Shown: positions 12,970 through 27,934, counted from the first letter of the stretch. The stretch is 64,000 nt of DNA from Paratinospora sagittata (GCA_035771175.1 CM069607.1:18608001-18672000), one strand, 5' to 3'. Numbers and translations are program-made. Notes: generated from the letters alone by a model not told the origin.

Positions 12970-15305
12970 CTTCATATACTTACAGTTTAAAACAATGGAT
13001 AGCTTCTGAAAATCTCAGCACAAAAGGGATAAAATGAAGAACTTGCGAAACAATGAGGTTATCTTCAATACAGTTTGCAATTTTGATTCAGGACGAAGCT
13101 TTTATTGGCAATGCAAGAATCACGACTCTCTTCTTTTGAAATACTCTTCGGAAAGCGCAGTCTAACTTGCAAAAATGGTGTGTGTTGTATGTTTGAAAAT
13201 TGGAGAATGAGTGTTTTATTAAATTAGCAGTTGTAGGTTAAAAAGGAAGAGAGTAGAATATGATTTGAATTCAAAACATTGTTTAATTCAAAGTTGTTTT
13301 GACCGTGCGACACAATGGGAATCATCCGGGTGTTAGTGTAGAATATTTCAGTTACGAGTCCCAGTCAAAACTGTCGAAGGAATAGAAAAATCGAGGAAGG
13401 TAAAGTGCCAACATTTTTCTCGTTAGAAATGTGAGATTTCTCACTCTGACGTGGATAACATGCTATTGGGTAGTGTATCATGCTCTCTAATGACGGATAG
13501 CGGACTATTTTAGGTCGATATACACATACCCGAGAGCTCGAGTTTTTCAAACTCTCCGATAGCGTGCAATCAAGGTCCATAGCACGCTATTGCCCATTTT
13601 ACCAAAAATTGAAAGATCACGCAACTGCTCTATAACGAGTTATCAAAAAGGATATCGAGTTGTAGGCAATTTTCAAGAAAAATAGATTTTTGATTATTCA
13701 ACCCTATCAGCGTGCTATCAACACTTATAGTGCGCTATTGCCTTTTGAAAATTCTTGGCAATGTGCTGGATAGCCCGATTTTGGAAAAATTAATATTTTA
13801 ACACATAAGAACCATTCCATTGACTCGAAACACTTTTAAATCATTCAAAACTCATTAAAATTATGATAAAAACCTTTCGAAAAATATTTTGTCAAAATCA
13901 AATACTAAATCAAAGTGATTTTGAAGACTTTGCAATTTAGAGAGTTTTCGTGCTGAGATTGATCGAAAGGTTACCCTACACACCTAAGATAAAACTAATG
14001 CGTTAGTCGTGAGATATGCCTTCGTTCATAGAGCTTGATATTTGTAGACTTTGATAGCTATTGTTTGATGTGTTCTTGATGATTATTTGTAGCACTCAGA
14101 CAAAGAATATATGTGATGTGTTCTCTTATTGAGGACACTTCATATACTTACAGTTTAAAACAATGGATAGCTTCTGAAAATCTCAGCACAAAAGGGATAA
14201 AATGAAGAACTTGCTAAACAATGAGGTTATCATCAAGACAGTTTGCAATTTTGATTCAGGACGAAGCTTTTCTTGGCAATGCAAGAATAACGACCCTCTT
14301 CTTTTGAAATACTCTTCGGAAAGCGCAGTCTAACTTGCAAAAATGGTGTGTGTTGTATGTTTGAAAATTGGAGAATGAGTGTTTTATTAAATTAGCAGTT
14401 GCAGGTTAAAAAGCAAGAGAGTAGAATATGATTTGAATTCAAAACATTGTTTAATTCAAAGTTGTTTTGACCGTGCGACACAATGGGAATCATCCGGGTG
14501 TTAGTGTAGAATATTTCAGTTACGAGTCCCAGTCAAAACTGTCGAAGGAATAGAAAAATCGAGGAAGGTAAAGTGCCAACATTTTTCTCGTTAGAAATGT
14601 GAGATTTCTCACTCTGACGTGGATAACATGCTATTGGGTAGTGTATCATGCTCTCTAATGACGGATAGCGGACTATTTTAGGTCGATATACACATACCCG
14701 AGAGCTCGAGTTTTTCAAACTCTCCGATAGCGTGCAATCAAGGTCCATAGCACGCTATTGCCCATTTTACCAAAAATTGAAAGATCACGCAACTGCTCTA
14801 TAACGAGTTATCAAAAAGGATATCGAGTTGTAGGCAATTTTCAAGAAAAATAGATTTTTGATTATTCAACCCTATCAGCGTGCTATCAACACTTATAGTG
14901 CGCTATTGCCTTTTGAAAATTCTTGGCAATGTGCTGGATAGCCCGATTTTGGAAAAATTAATATTTTAACACATAAGAACCATTCCATTGACTCGAAACA
15001 CTTTTAAATCATTCAAAACTCATTAAAATTATGATAAAAACCTTTCGAAAAATATTTTGTCAAAATCAAATACTAAATCAAAGTGATTTTGAAGACTTTG
15101 CAATTTAGAGAGTTTTCGTGCTGAGATTGATCGAAAGGTTACCCTACACACCTAAGATAAAACTAATGCGTTAGTCGTGAGATATGCCTTCGTTCATAGA
15201 GCTTGATATTTGTAGACTTTGATAGCTATTGTTTGATGTGTTCTTGATGATTATTTGTAGCACTCAGACAAAGAATATATGTGATGTGTTCTCTTACTGA
15301 GGACA
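12970..15305 (+). repeat. Adjacent near-identical monomers within block A
   Basis: The monomers anchored at 12970 and 14138 share a long stretch of sequence, including the unusual GTAAAGTGCCAAC, GGATAACATGC, GGGTAGTGTATC and ATACACATACCC bases. The central stretches 13365-13580 and 14533-14748 translate identically on the minus strand. The same unusual bases, plus TTAGTCGTGAG and AATCAAAGTG further on, occur in the first monomer of the window (about 550-1170), twelve repeat units away. Confidence 0.8.
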
Positions 15306-18300
15306 CTTCATATACTTACAGTTTAAAACAATGGATAGCTTCTGAAAATCTTAGCACAAAAGGGATAAAATGAAGAACTTGCGAAACAATGAGGTTATCT
15401 TCAAGACAGTTTGCAATTTTTGTTCAGGACGAAACTTTTATTGACAATGCAAGAATCACGACTCTCTTCTTTTGAAATACTCTTTGGAAAGCACAGTCTA
15501 ACTTGGAAAAATGGTGTGTGTTGTATGTTTGAAAATTGGAGAATGAGTGTTTTATTAAATTAGCAGTTGCAGGTTAAAAAGCAAGAGAGTAGAATATGAT
15601 TTGAATTCAAAACATTGTTTAATTCAAAGTTGTTTTGACCGTGCGACACAATGGGAATCATCCGGGTGTTAGTGTAGAATATTTCAGTTACGATTCCCAG
15701 TCAAAACTGTCGAAGGAATAGAAAAATCGGGGAAGGGAAAGTGCCAACATTTTTCTCGTTAGAAATGTGATATTTCTAACTCTGACGTGGATAGCATGCC
15801 ATTGGGTTGTGCATCATGCTCTATAATGTCGGATAGCGGAATATTGCAGATCGATACACACAAACCCGAGAGCTTGAGTTTTTCGGACTCTCCGATAGCG
15901 TGCAATCAAGGTCCATAGCATGCTATTGCCCATTTTAACAAAAATTGAAAGATCACGCAACTGCTCTATAACGAGTTATCAAAAGGGATATCGAGCTGCA
16001 TGCAATTTTCAAGAAAAATAGATTTTTGATTATTCAACCCTATCAGTGTGCTATCAACACTGATAGTGCGCTATTGCCTTTTGAAAATTCTTGGTTAAGT
16101 GCTAGTTAGCCCGATTTGGGAAAAATTAATATTTTAACACATAAGAACCATTCCATTGACTCGAAACACTTTTAAATCATTCAAAACTCATTAAAATTAT
16201 GATAAAAACCTATCGGAAAATATTTTGTCAAAATCAAATACTAAATCCAAGTGATTTTGAAGACTTTGCAATTTAGAGAGTTTTCGTGCTGAGATTGATC
16301 GAAAGGTTACCCTACACACCTAAGATAAAACTAATGCGTTAGCATTGAGATATGTCTTCGGTCATAGAGCTTGATATTTGTAGACTTTGATAGCTATTGT
16401 TTGATGTGTTCTTGATGATTATTTGTAGCACTCAGACAAAGAATATATGAGATGTGTTCTCTTATTGAGGACACTTCAAATACTTACAGTTTAAAACAAT
16501 GGATAGCTTCTGAAAATCTCAGCACAAAAGGGATAAAATGAAGAACTTGCTAAACAATGAGGTTATCTTCAAGACAGTTTGCAATTTTGATTCAGGACGA
16601 AGCTTTTATTGGCAATGCAAGAATCACGACTCTCTTCTTTTGAAATACTCTTCGGAAAGCGCAGTCTAACTTGGAAAAATGGTGTGTGTTGTATGTTTGA
16701 AAATTGGAGAATGAGTGTTTTATTAAATTAGCAGTTGCAGGTTAAAAAGCAAGAGAGTAGAATATGATTTGAATTCAAAACATTGTTTAATTCAAAGTTG
16801 TTTTGACCGTGCGACACAATGGGAATCATCCGGGTGTTAGTGTAGAATATTTCAGTTATGATTCCCAGTCAAAACTGTCGAAGGAATAGAAAAATCGAGG
16901 AAGGGAAAGTGCCAACATTTTTCTCGTTAGAAATGTGATATTTCTAACTCTGACGTGGATAGCATGCCATTGGGTTGTGCATCATGCTCTATAATGTCGG
17001 ATAGCGGAATATTGCAGATCGATACACACAAACCCGAGAGCTTGAGTTTTTCGGACTCTCCGATAGCGTGCAATCAAGGTCCATAGCATGCTATTGCCCA
17101 TTTTAACAAAAATTGAAAGATCACGCAACTGCTCTATAACGAGTGATCAAAAGGGATATCGAGCTGCATGCAATTTTCAAGAAAAATAGATTTTTGATTA
17201 TTCAACCCTATCAGGCTATCAACACTGATAGTGCGCTATTGCCTTTTGAAAATTCTTGGCAATGTGCTGGATAGCCCGATTTTGGAAAAAATAATATTTT
17301 AACACATAAGAACCATTCCATTGACTCGAAACACTTTTAAATCATTCAAAACTCATTAAAATTATGATAAAAACCTTTCGAAAAATATTTTGTCAAAATC
17401 AAATACTAAATCCAAGTGATTTTGAAGACTTTACAATTTAGAGAGTTTTCGTGCTGAGATTGATCGAAAGGTTACCCTACACACCTAAGATAAAACTAAT
17501 GCGTGAGTAGTGAGATATGCCTTCGTTCATAGAGCTTGATATTTGTAGACTTTCATAGCTATTGTTTGATGTGTTCTTGATGATTATTTGTAGCACTCAG
17601 ACAAAGAATATATGTGATGTGTTCTCTTACTAAGGACACTTCATATACTTACAGTTTAAAACAATGGATAGCTTCTGAAAATCTCAGCACAAAAGGGATA
17701 AAATGAAGAACTTGCGAAACAATGAGGTTATCTTCAAGACAGTTTGCAATTTTTGTTCAGGACGAAACTTTTATTGACAATGCAAGAATCACGACTCTCT
17801 TCTTTTGAAATACTCTTTGGAAAGCACAGTCTAACTTGCAAAAATGGTGTGTGTTGTATGTTTGAAAATTAGAGAATGAGTGTTTTATTAAATTAGCAGT
17901 TGCAGGTTAAAAAGCAAGAGAGTAGGATATGATTTGAATTCAAAACATTGTTTAATTCAAAGTTGTTTTGACCGTGCGACACAATGGGAATCATCCGGGT
18001 GTTAGTGTAGAATATTTCAGTTACGATTCCCAGTCAAAACTGCCGAAGGAATAGAAAAATCGAGGAAGGGAAAGTGCCAACATTTTTCTCGTTAGAAATG
18101 TGATATTTCTAACTCTGACGTGGATAGCATGCCATTGGGTTATGCATCATGCTCTATAATGTCGGATAGCGGAATATTGCAGATCGATACACACAAACCC
18201 GAGAGCTTGAGTTTTTTGGACTCTCCGATAGCGTGCAATCCGGGTCCATAGCACGCTATTGCCCATTTTACCAAAAATTGAAAGATCACGCAACTGCTCT

Positions 18301-21300
18301 ATAACGAGTTATCAAAAAGGATATCGAGTTGTAGGCAATTTTCAAGAAAAATAGATTTTTGATTATTCAACCCTATCAGCATGCTATCAACACTGATAGT
18401 GCGCTATTGCCTTTTGAAAATTCTTGGCAATGTGCTGGATAGCCCGATTTTGGAAAAATTAATATTTTAACACATAAGAACCATTCCATTGACTCGAAAC
18501 ACTTTTAAATCATTCAAAACTCATTAAAATTATGATAAAAACCTTTCGAAAAATATTTTGTCAAAATCAAATACTAAATCCAAGTGATTTTGAAGACTTT
18601 ACAATTTAGAGAGTTTTCGTGCTGAGAATGATCGAAAGGTTACCCTACACACCTAAGATAAAACTAATGCGTGAGTAGAGAGATATGCCTTCGTTCATAG
18701 AGCTTGATATTTGTAGACTTTCATAGCTATTGTTTGATGTGTTCTTGATGATTATTTGTAGCACTCAGACAAAGAATATATGTGATGTGTTCTCTTACTG
18801 AGGACACTTCATATACTTACAGTTTAAAACAATGGATACCTTCTGAAAATCTCAGCACAAAAGGGATAAAATGAAGAACTTGCAAAACAATGAGGTTATC
18901 TTCAAGACAGTTTGCAATTTTTATTCAGGACGAAACTTTTATTGACAATGCAAGAATCACGACTCTCTTCTTTTGAAATACTCTTTGGAAAGCACAGTCT
19001 AACTTGCAAAAATGGTGTGTGTTGTATGTTTGAAAATTAGAGAATGAGTGTTTTATTAAATTAGCAGTTGCAGGTTAAAAAGCAAGAGAGTAGGATATGA
19101 TTTGAATTCAAAACATTGTTTAATTCAAAGTTGTTTTGACCGTGCGACACAATGGGAATCATCCGGGTGTTAGTGTAGAATATTTCAGTTACAATTCCCA
19201 GTCAAAACTGTCGAATGAATAGAAAAATCGAGCAAGGGAAAGGGCCCACGTTTTTCTCGTTAGAAATGTGAGATTTCTGACTCTGACTTTGATAGCATAC
19301 TATTGGGTTGTGTATCATGCTCTCTAAATAAGGATAGCGGACTATTGCAGGTCGATATACACAAACCCGGGAGCTCGAGTTTTTCAGACTCTCCGATAGC
19401 GTGCAATCAAGGTCTATAGCACGCTATTGCCCATTTTACTAAAAATCGATAGATCACGGCAACTGCTCTATAACGACTTATCAAAAGGGATACCGCGCCG
19501 TAGGCAATTTTCAAGAAAAATAGATTTTTGATTATTGAACCCTATTAGCGTGCTATCAACACTGATAGTGCGCTATTTCCTTTTGAAAAACTTTGGCAAA
19601 GTGCTGGATAGCCCAATTTTGGAAAAATTAATATTTTAACACTTAAGAACTATTCCATTGACTCAAAACACTTTTAAATCATTCAAAACTCATTGAAATT
19701 ATGATTAAAACAAAATCAAAGTGATTTGAAAACTTTACAATTTATAGAGTTTTCGTGCTGAGATTGGTCGAGAGGTTACCCAACACACCTAAGATCAAAC
19801 TAATGCATTAGCATTGAGATATGTCTTCGTTCTTAGAGCTTGATATTTGTAGACACTTTGATAGCTATTGTTTGATGTCTTCTTGTTGATTAGTTGTAGC
19901 ACTCAGAGAAAGAATATAGGTGATGTGTTCTCTTACTGAGGACACTTCATATACTTGCAGTTTAAAACAAAGGATAGCTTCTGAAAATCCCAGCACAAAA
20001 GGGATAAAATGAAGAACTTGCTAAAGAATGAGGTTATCTTCAAGACAGTTTGCAATTTTGATTTATGTCGAAGCTTTTAGAATCATACTCTCTTCTTTTG
20101 AAATACTCTTTGGAAAGCACAGTCTAACTTGCAAAAATGGTGTGTGTTGTATCTTTTAAAATTAGAGAATGAGTGTTTTATTAAATTAGCAGTTGCAGGT
20201 AAAAAAGCAAGAGAGTAGGATATGATTTGAATTCAAAACATTGTTTAATTCAAAGTCGTTTTGCCCGTGCGACACAATAGGAATCATCCAGGTGTTAGTG
20301 AAGAATATTTCAGTTACGATTCCAAGGCAAGACTTTGCAAGGAATAGAAATATCGAGCAAGGGAAAGGGCCCACGTTTTTCTCGTTAAAAATGTGAGATT
20401 TCTAACTCTGACGTGGATAGCATGCCATTGGGTTGGGTATCATGCTCTCTAATTACGTATAGCGGACTATTGCTGGTCGATATACAAAAACCCGGCAGCT
20501 CGAGTTTTTTAGACTCTCCGATAACGTGCAATCAAGGTCTAAAGCACCCTATTGCCCATTTTACTAAAAATTGAAAGATCATGGCAACTGCTCTATAGCG
20601 AGTTATCAAAAGAGATACCGCGTTGCAGGAAATTTTCAAGAAAAATAAATTTTTGATTATTCAACCCTATCAGCGTGCTATCAACACTGACAGTGCGCTA
20701 TTGCCGTTTGAAAATTCTTGGCAAAGTGTTGGATAGCCCGATTTTGGAAGAATTGATATTTTAACACTGAAGAACCATTCCATTGACTCGAAACAATTTT
20801 AAATCATTCAAAACCCATTAAAATTATGATTAGAAACTTTCGAAAAATATTTTGTCAAAATCAAATACTAAATCCAAGTGATTTTGATGACTTTGCAATT
20901 CAGAGAGTTTTCGTGCCAAGATTGATAGAGAGGTTTCCCTACACACCTAAGATCAAGCTAATGCATTTACATTGTGATATGTCTTCGTTCTTAGAGCTTG
21001 ATATTTGCAGACTTTGATAGCTATTGTTTGATGGCATCTTGATGATTAGTTGTAGCCCTCAGAGAAAGAATATAGGTGATGTCTTCTCTTACTGAGGACA
21101 CTTCATATGCTTATAGTTTAAAACAAAGGATAGCTTCTGAAAATCTCAGCACGAAAGGGAGAAAATGAAGAACTTTCTAAACAATAAGGTTATCTTCAAG
21201 ACAGTTTGCAATTTTGATTCAGGTCGAAGCTTTTATTGGCAATGCAAGAATCATACTCTCTTCTTTTGAAATACTCTTTGGAAAGCACAGTCTAACTTGC

Positions 21301-24300
21301 AAAAATGGTGCGTGTTGTATCTTTGAAAATTAGAAAATGAGTGTTTTATTCATTTGCAGTTACAGGTTAAAAAACAAGGGAGTAGGAAATGATTTGAATT
21401 CAAAACATTGTTTAATTCAAAGTTGTTTTGCCCGTGCGACACAAAGGGAATCATCCTGGTGTTAGTGGAGAACATTTCAGTTACGATTCACGGTCAAAAC
21501 TGTGCAAGGAATAGAAAAATCGAGCAAGGAAAAGGGCCCACGTTTTTCTTGTTAGAAATGTGAGATTTCTGACTCTGACTTTGATAGCATACTATTGGGT
21601 TGTGTATCATGCTCTCTAATTAAGGATAGCGGACTATTGCAGGTCGATATACACAAACCCGGGAGCTCGAGTTTTTTAGACTCTCCGATAGCGTGCAATC
21701 AAGGTCTATAGCACGCTATTGCCCATTTTACTAAAAATCGATAGATCACGGCAACTGCTCTATAACGACTTATCAAAAGGGATACCGCGCCGTAGGCAAT
21801 TTTCAAGAAAAATAGATTTTTGATTATTGAACCCTATTAGCGTGCTATCAACACTGATAGTGCGCTATTTCCTGTTGAAAAACTTTGGCAAAGTGCTGGA
21901 TAGCCCGATTTTGGAAAAATTAATATTTTAACACTTAAGAACTATTCCATTGACTCAAAACACTTTTAAATCATTCAAAACTCATTGAAATTATGATTAA
22001 AACAAAATCAAAGTGATTTGAAAACTTTACAATTTATAGAGTTTTCGTGCTGAGATTGGTCGAGAGGTTACCCAACACACCTAAGATCAAACTAATGCAT
22101 TAACATTGAGATATGTCTTCGTTCTTAGAGCTTGATATTTGTAGACTTTGATAGCTTTTGTTTGATGTGTTCTTGATGATTAGTTTTAGCACTTAGAGAA
22201 AGAATATAGGTGATGTGTTCTCTTACTGAGGACACTTCATATACTTATAGTTTAGAACAATGGATAGCTTCTGAAAATCTCGGCACGAAACGGATAAAAT
22301 TAAGAACTTGCTAAACAATGAGGTCATCTTCAAGACAGTTTGCAATTTTGATTTAAGTTGAAGGTTTTATTGGCAATGCAAGAATCATACTCTCTTCTTT
22401 TGAAATACTCTTTGGAAAGCACAGTCTAACTTGCAAAAATGGTGTGTGTTGTATCTTTTAAAATTAGAGAATGAGTGTTTTATTAAATTAGCAGTTGCAG
22501 GTAAAAAAAGCAAGAGAGTAGGATATGATTTGAATTCAAAACATTGTTTAATTCAAAGTCATTTTGCCCGCGCGACACAAAGGGAATCATCCTGGTGTTA
22601 GTGGAGAATATTTCAGTTACGATTCCCGGTCAAAACTGTGCAAGGAATAGAAAAATCGAGCAAGGGAAAGGGCCCACGTTTTTCTTGTTAGAAATGTGAG
22701 ATTTCTGACTCTGACTTTGATAGCATGCCATTGGGTTTGGGTATCAGGCTCTCTAATTACGTATAGCGGACTATTGCTGGTCGATATACAAAAACCCGGC
22801 AGCTCGAGTTTTTTAGACTCTCCGATAGCGTGCAATCAAGGTCTAAAGCACGCTATTGCCCATTTTACTAAAAATTGAAAGATCATGGCAACTGCTCTAT
22901 ATCGAGTTATCAAAAGGGATACCGCGTTGCAGGGAATTTTCAAGAAAAATAAATTTTTGATTATTCAACCCTATCAGCGTGCTATCAACACTGATAGTGC
23001 GCTATTGCCGTATGAAAATTCTTGGCAAAGTGTTGGATAGCCCGATTTTGGAAGAATTGATATTTTAACACTGAAGAACCATTCCATTGACTCGAAACAA
23101 TTTTAAATCATTCAAAACTCATTAAAATTATGATTAGAACCTTTCGAAAAATATTTTGTCAAAATCAAATACTAAATCCAAATGATTTTGAAGACTTTGC
23201 AATTCAGAGAGTTTTCGTGCCAAGATTGATAGAGAGGTTTCCCTACACACCTAAGATCAAGCTAATGCATTAACATTGTGATATGTCTTCGTTCTTAGAG
23301 CATGATATTTGCAGACTTTGATAGCTATTGTTTGATGGCATCTTGATGATTAGTTGTAGCCCTCAGAGAAAGAATATAGGTGATGTCTTCTCTTACTGAG
23401 GACACTTCATATCCTTATAGTTTAAAACAAAGGATAGCTTCTGAAAATCTCAGCACGAAAGGGAGTAAATGAAGAACTTGCTAAACAATAAGGTTATCTT
23501 CAAGACAGTTTGCAATTTTGATTCAGGTCGAAGCTTTTATTGGCAATGCAAGAATCATACTCTCTTCTTTTGAAATACTCTTTGGAAAGCACAGTCTAAC
23601 TTGCAAAAATGGTGCGTGCTGTATCTTTGAAAATTAGAAAATGAGTGTTTTATTCATTTGCAGTTACAGGTTAAAAAACAAGGGAGTAGGAAATGATTTC
23701 AATTCAAAACATTGTTTAATTCAAAGTTGTTTTGCCCGTGCGACACAAAGGGAATCATCCTGGTGTTAGTGGAGAATATTTCAGTTACGATTGCCGGTCA
23801 AAACTGTGCAAGGAATAGAAAAATCGAGCAAGGGAAAGGGCCCACGTTTTTCTTGTTAGAAATGTGAGATTTCTGACTCTGACTTTGATAGCATACTATT
23901 GGGTTGTGTATCATGCTCTCTAATTAAGGATAGCGGACTATTGCAGGTCGATATACACAAACCCGGGAGCTCGAGTTTTTCAGACTCTCCGATAGCGTGC
24001 AATCAAGGTCTATAGCACGCTATTGCCCATTTTACTAAAAATCGATAGATCACGGCAACTGCTCTATAACGACTTATCAAAAGGGATACCCCGCCGTAGG
24101 AAATTTTCAAGAAAAATAGATTTTTGATTATTGAACCCTATTAGCGTGCTATCAACACTGATAGTGCGCTATTTCCTTTTGAAAAACTTTGGCAAAGTGC
24201 TGGATAGCCCGATTTTGGAAAAATTAATATTTTAACACTTAAGAACTATTCCATTGACTCAAAACACTTTTAAATCATTCAAAACTCATTGAAATTATGA

Positions 24301-26874
24301 TTAAAACAAAATCAAAGTGATTTGAAAACTTTACAATTTATAGAGTTTTCGTGCTCAGATTGGTCGAGAGGTTACCCAACACACCTAAGATCAAACTAAT
24401 GCATTAACATTGAGATATGTCTTCGTTCTTAGAGCTTGATATTTGTAGACTTTGATAGCTATTGTTTGATGTGTTCTTGATGATTAGTTTTAGCACTTAG
24501 AGAAAGAATATAGGTGATGTGTTCTCTTACTGAGGACACTTCATATACTTATAGTTTAGAACAATGGATAGCTTCTGAAAATCTCGGCACGAAACGGATA
24601 AAATTAAGAACTTGCTAAACAATGAGGTCATCTTCAAGACAGTTTGCAATTTTGATTTAAGTCGAAGCTTTTATTGGCAATGCAAGAATCATACTCTCTT
24701 CTTTTGAAATACTCTTTGGAAAGCACAGTCTAACTTGCAAAAATGGTGTGTGTTGTATCTTTTAAAATTAGAGATTGAGTGTTTTATTAAATTAGCAGTT
24801 GCAGGTAAAAAAGCAAGAGAGTAGGATATGATTTGAATTCAAAACATTGTTTAATTCAAAGTTGTTGTGCCCGTGCGACACAGTAGGAATCATCCAGGTG
24901 TTAGTGAAGAATATTTCAGTTACGATTCCAAGTCAAAACTTTGCAAGGAATAGAAAAATCGAGCAAGGGAAAGGGCCCACGTTTTTCTCGTTAAAAATGT
25001 GAGATTTCTAACTCTGACGTGGATTGCATGCCATTGGGTTGTGTATCATGCTCTCTAATTACGTATAGCGGACTATTGCAGGTCGATATATAAAAACCCG
25101 ACAGCTCGAGTTTTTTAGACTCTCCGATAGCGTGCAATCAAGGTCTAAAGCACGCTATTGCCCATTTTACTAAAAATTGAAAGATCATGGCAACTGCTCT
25201 ATAGCGAGTTATCAAAAGGGATACCGCGTTGCAGGGAATTTTCAAGAAAAATAAATTTTTGATTATTCAACCCTATCAGCGTGCTATCAACACTGATAGT
25301 GCGCTATTGCCGTTTGAAAATTCTTGGCAAAGTGTTGGATAGCCCGATTTTGGAAGAATTGATATTTTAACACTTAAGAACCATTCCATTGACTCGAAAC
25401 AATTTTAAATCATTCAAAACTCATTAAAATTATGATTAGAACCTTTCAAAAAATATTTTGTCAAAATCAAATACTAAATCCAAGTGATTTTGAAGACTTT
25501 GCAATTCAGAGAGTTTTCGTGCTAAGATTGATCGAGAGGTTTCCCTACACACCTAAGATCAAGCAAATGCATTAACATTGTGATATGTCTTCGTTCTTAG
25601 AGCTTGATATTTGTAGACTTTGAAAGCTATTGTTTGATGTCTTCTTGATGATTAGTTGTAGCCCTCAGAGAAAGAATATAGGTGATGTGTTCTCTTACTA
25701 AGGACACTTCATATACTTATAGTTTAAAACAAAGGATAGCTTCTGAAAATCTCAGCACAAAAGGGATAAAATTAAGAACTTGCTAAACAATAAGGTTATC
25801 TTCAAGACAGTTTGCAATTTTGATTCAGGTCGAAGCTTTTATTGGCAATGCAAGAATCATACTCTCTTCTTTTGAAATACTCTTTGGAAAACACAGTCTA
25901 ACTTGCAAAAATGGTGTGTGTTGTATCTTTTAAAATTAGAGAATGAGTGTTTTATTAAATTAGCAGTTGCAAGTTAAAAAGCAAGAGAGTAGGACATGAT
26001 TTGAATTCAAAACATTGTTTAATTCAAAGTTGTTTTGCCCGTGCGACACAATGGGAATCATCCAGGTGTTACTGGAGAATATTTCAGTTACGATTCCAAG
26101 TCAAAACTTTGCAAGGAATAGAAAAATCGAGCAAGGGAAAGGGCCCACGTTTTTCTCTTTAAAAATGTGAGATTTCTAACTCTGACGTGGATAGCATGTC
26201 ATTGGGTTGTGTATCATGCTCTCTAATTACGTATAGCGGACTATTGCAGATCAATATACAAAAACCCGGCAGCTCGAGTTTTTTAGACTCTCCGATAGCG
26301 TGCAATCAAGGTCTAAAGCACGCTATTGCCCATTTTACTAAAAATTGAAAGATCATGGCAACTGCTCTATAGCGAGTTATAAAAATGGATACCGCGCTGT
26401 AGGCAATTTTTAAGAAAAATAGATTTTTGATTATTCAACCCTATCAGCGTGCTATCAACACTGATAGTGCGCTATTGCCGTTTGAAAATTCTTGGCAAAG
26501 TGTTAGATAGCCCGATTTTAGAAGAATTGATATTTTAACACTTAAGAATCATTTCATTGACTCGAAACAATTTTAAATCATTCAAAACTCCTTAAAATTA
26601 TGATTAGAACCTTTCGAAAAATATTTTGTCAAAATCAAATACTAAATCCAAGTTATTTTGAAGACTTTGCAATTCAGAGAGTTTTCGTGCTAAGATTGAT
26701 CGAGAGGTTTCCCTACACACCTAAGATCAAGCTAATGCATTAACATTGTGATATGTCTTCGTTCTTAGAGCTTGATAATTGTAGACTTTGATTGCTATTG
26801 TTTGATGTCTTCTTGATGATTAGTTGTAGCCCTCAGAGAAAGAATATAGGTGATGTGTTCTCTTACTGAGGACA

Positions 26875-27934
26875 CTTCATATACTTATAGTTTAAAACAA
26901 AGGATAGCTTCTGAAAATCTCAGCACAAAAGGGATAAAATGAAGAACTTAACAATAAGGTTATCTTCAAGACAGTTTGCAATTTTGATTCAGGTCGAAGC
27001 TTTTATTGGCAATGCAAGAATCATACTCTCTTCTTTTCAAATACTCTTTGGAAAGCACAGTCTAACTTGCAAATATGGTGCGTGTTGTATCTTTGAATTC
27101 AAAACATTGTTAAATTCAAAGTTGTTTTGCCCGTGCGACAAAATGGGAATCATCCAGGTGTTAGTGGAGAATATTTCAGTTACGATTCCCGGTCAAAACT
27201 GTGCAAGGAATAGAAAAATCGAGCAAGGGAAAGGGCCCATGTTTTTCTCATTAGAAATGTGAGATTTCTGACTCTGACTTTGATAGCATACTACTGGGTT
27301 GTGTATCATGCTCTCTAATTAAGGATTGCGGACTATTGCAGGTCGATATACACAAAACCGGGAGCTCGAGTTTTTCTGACTCTCCGATAGCGTGCAATCA
27401 AGGTCTATAGCACGTTATTGCCCATTTTACTAAAAATCGATAGATCACGGCAACTGCTCTATAACGACTTATCAAAAGGGATACCGCGCCGTCGGCAATT
27501 TTCAAGAAAAATAGATTTTTGATTATTGAACCCTATTAGCGTGCTATCAACAGTGATAGTGCGGTATTTCCTTTTGAAAAACTTTGGCAATGTGCTGGAT
27601 AGCCCGATTTTGGGAAAATTAATATTTTAACACTTAAGAACTATTCCATTGACTCAAAACACTTTTGAATCATTCAAAACTCATTGAAATTATGATTAAA
27701 ACTAAATCTAAGTGATTTTGAAAACTTCACAATTTAGAGAGTTTTCGTGCTGAGATTGATCGAGAGGTTACCCAAGACACCTAAGATCAAACTAATGCAT
27801 TAACATTGAGATATGTCTTCGTTCTTAGAGCTGTCAATTTGTAGACTTCGATAGCTATTGTTTGATGTGTTCTTGATGATTAGTTTTAGCACTTAGAGAA
27901 AGAATATAGGTGATGTGTTCTCTTACTGAGGACA
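26875..27934 (+). repeat. Internally deleted satellite monomer (1060 bp)
   Basis: Two losses shorten this unit. At about 27096 GTATCTTTGAA joins directly to TTCAAAACATTG, removing about 75 bp that normally hold GAGTGTTTTATTAAATTAGCAG. At about 27695 it has the B2 loss of about 33 bp. The first junction lies between two GAA-containing stretches, which suggests a short-homology deletion. It produces a 107-codon open frame from 26939 that I do not regard as a gene. Confidence 0.8.

Larger units (their letters stand above)
651..19230 (+). repeat. Satellite block A: about 16 homogenised ~1168-bp monomers
   Basis: Direct tandem repeats with anchors at 1292, 2461, 3629, 4797, 5965, 7132, 8300, 9468, 10635, 11803, 12970, 14138, 15306, 16474, 17639 and 18807. 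Steps are 1165-1169 bp; the single 1165 step comes from a 3-bp loss at about 17214. Type-specific bases are CAGACAAAGAATATATG, GAGGACAC, GACCGTGCGACAC, GTGATATTTCTAAC and TTATGATAAAA. Monomers differ from each other at few positions, so turnover here looks recent. There is no gene, RNA gene or mobile element inside the block. The right edge is at about 19205-19260, within the monomer anchored at 18807, where B-type bases (GAGCAAGGGAAAG, TCTGACTTTGATAGC) take over. Confidence 0.93.

Noticed and set aside
26939..27262. 107-codon plus-strand frame
   Set aside because: It was created by an internal deletion in one satellite monomer that fused two frames. It is absent from other units.
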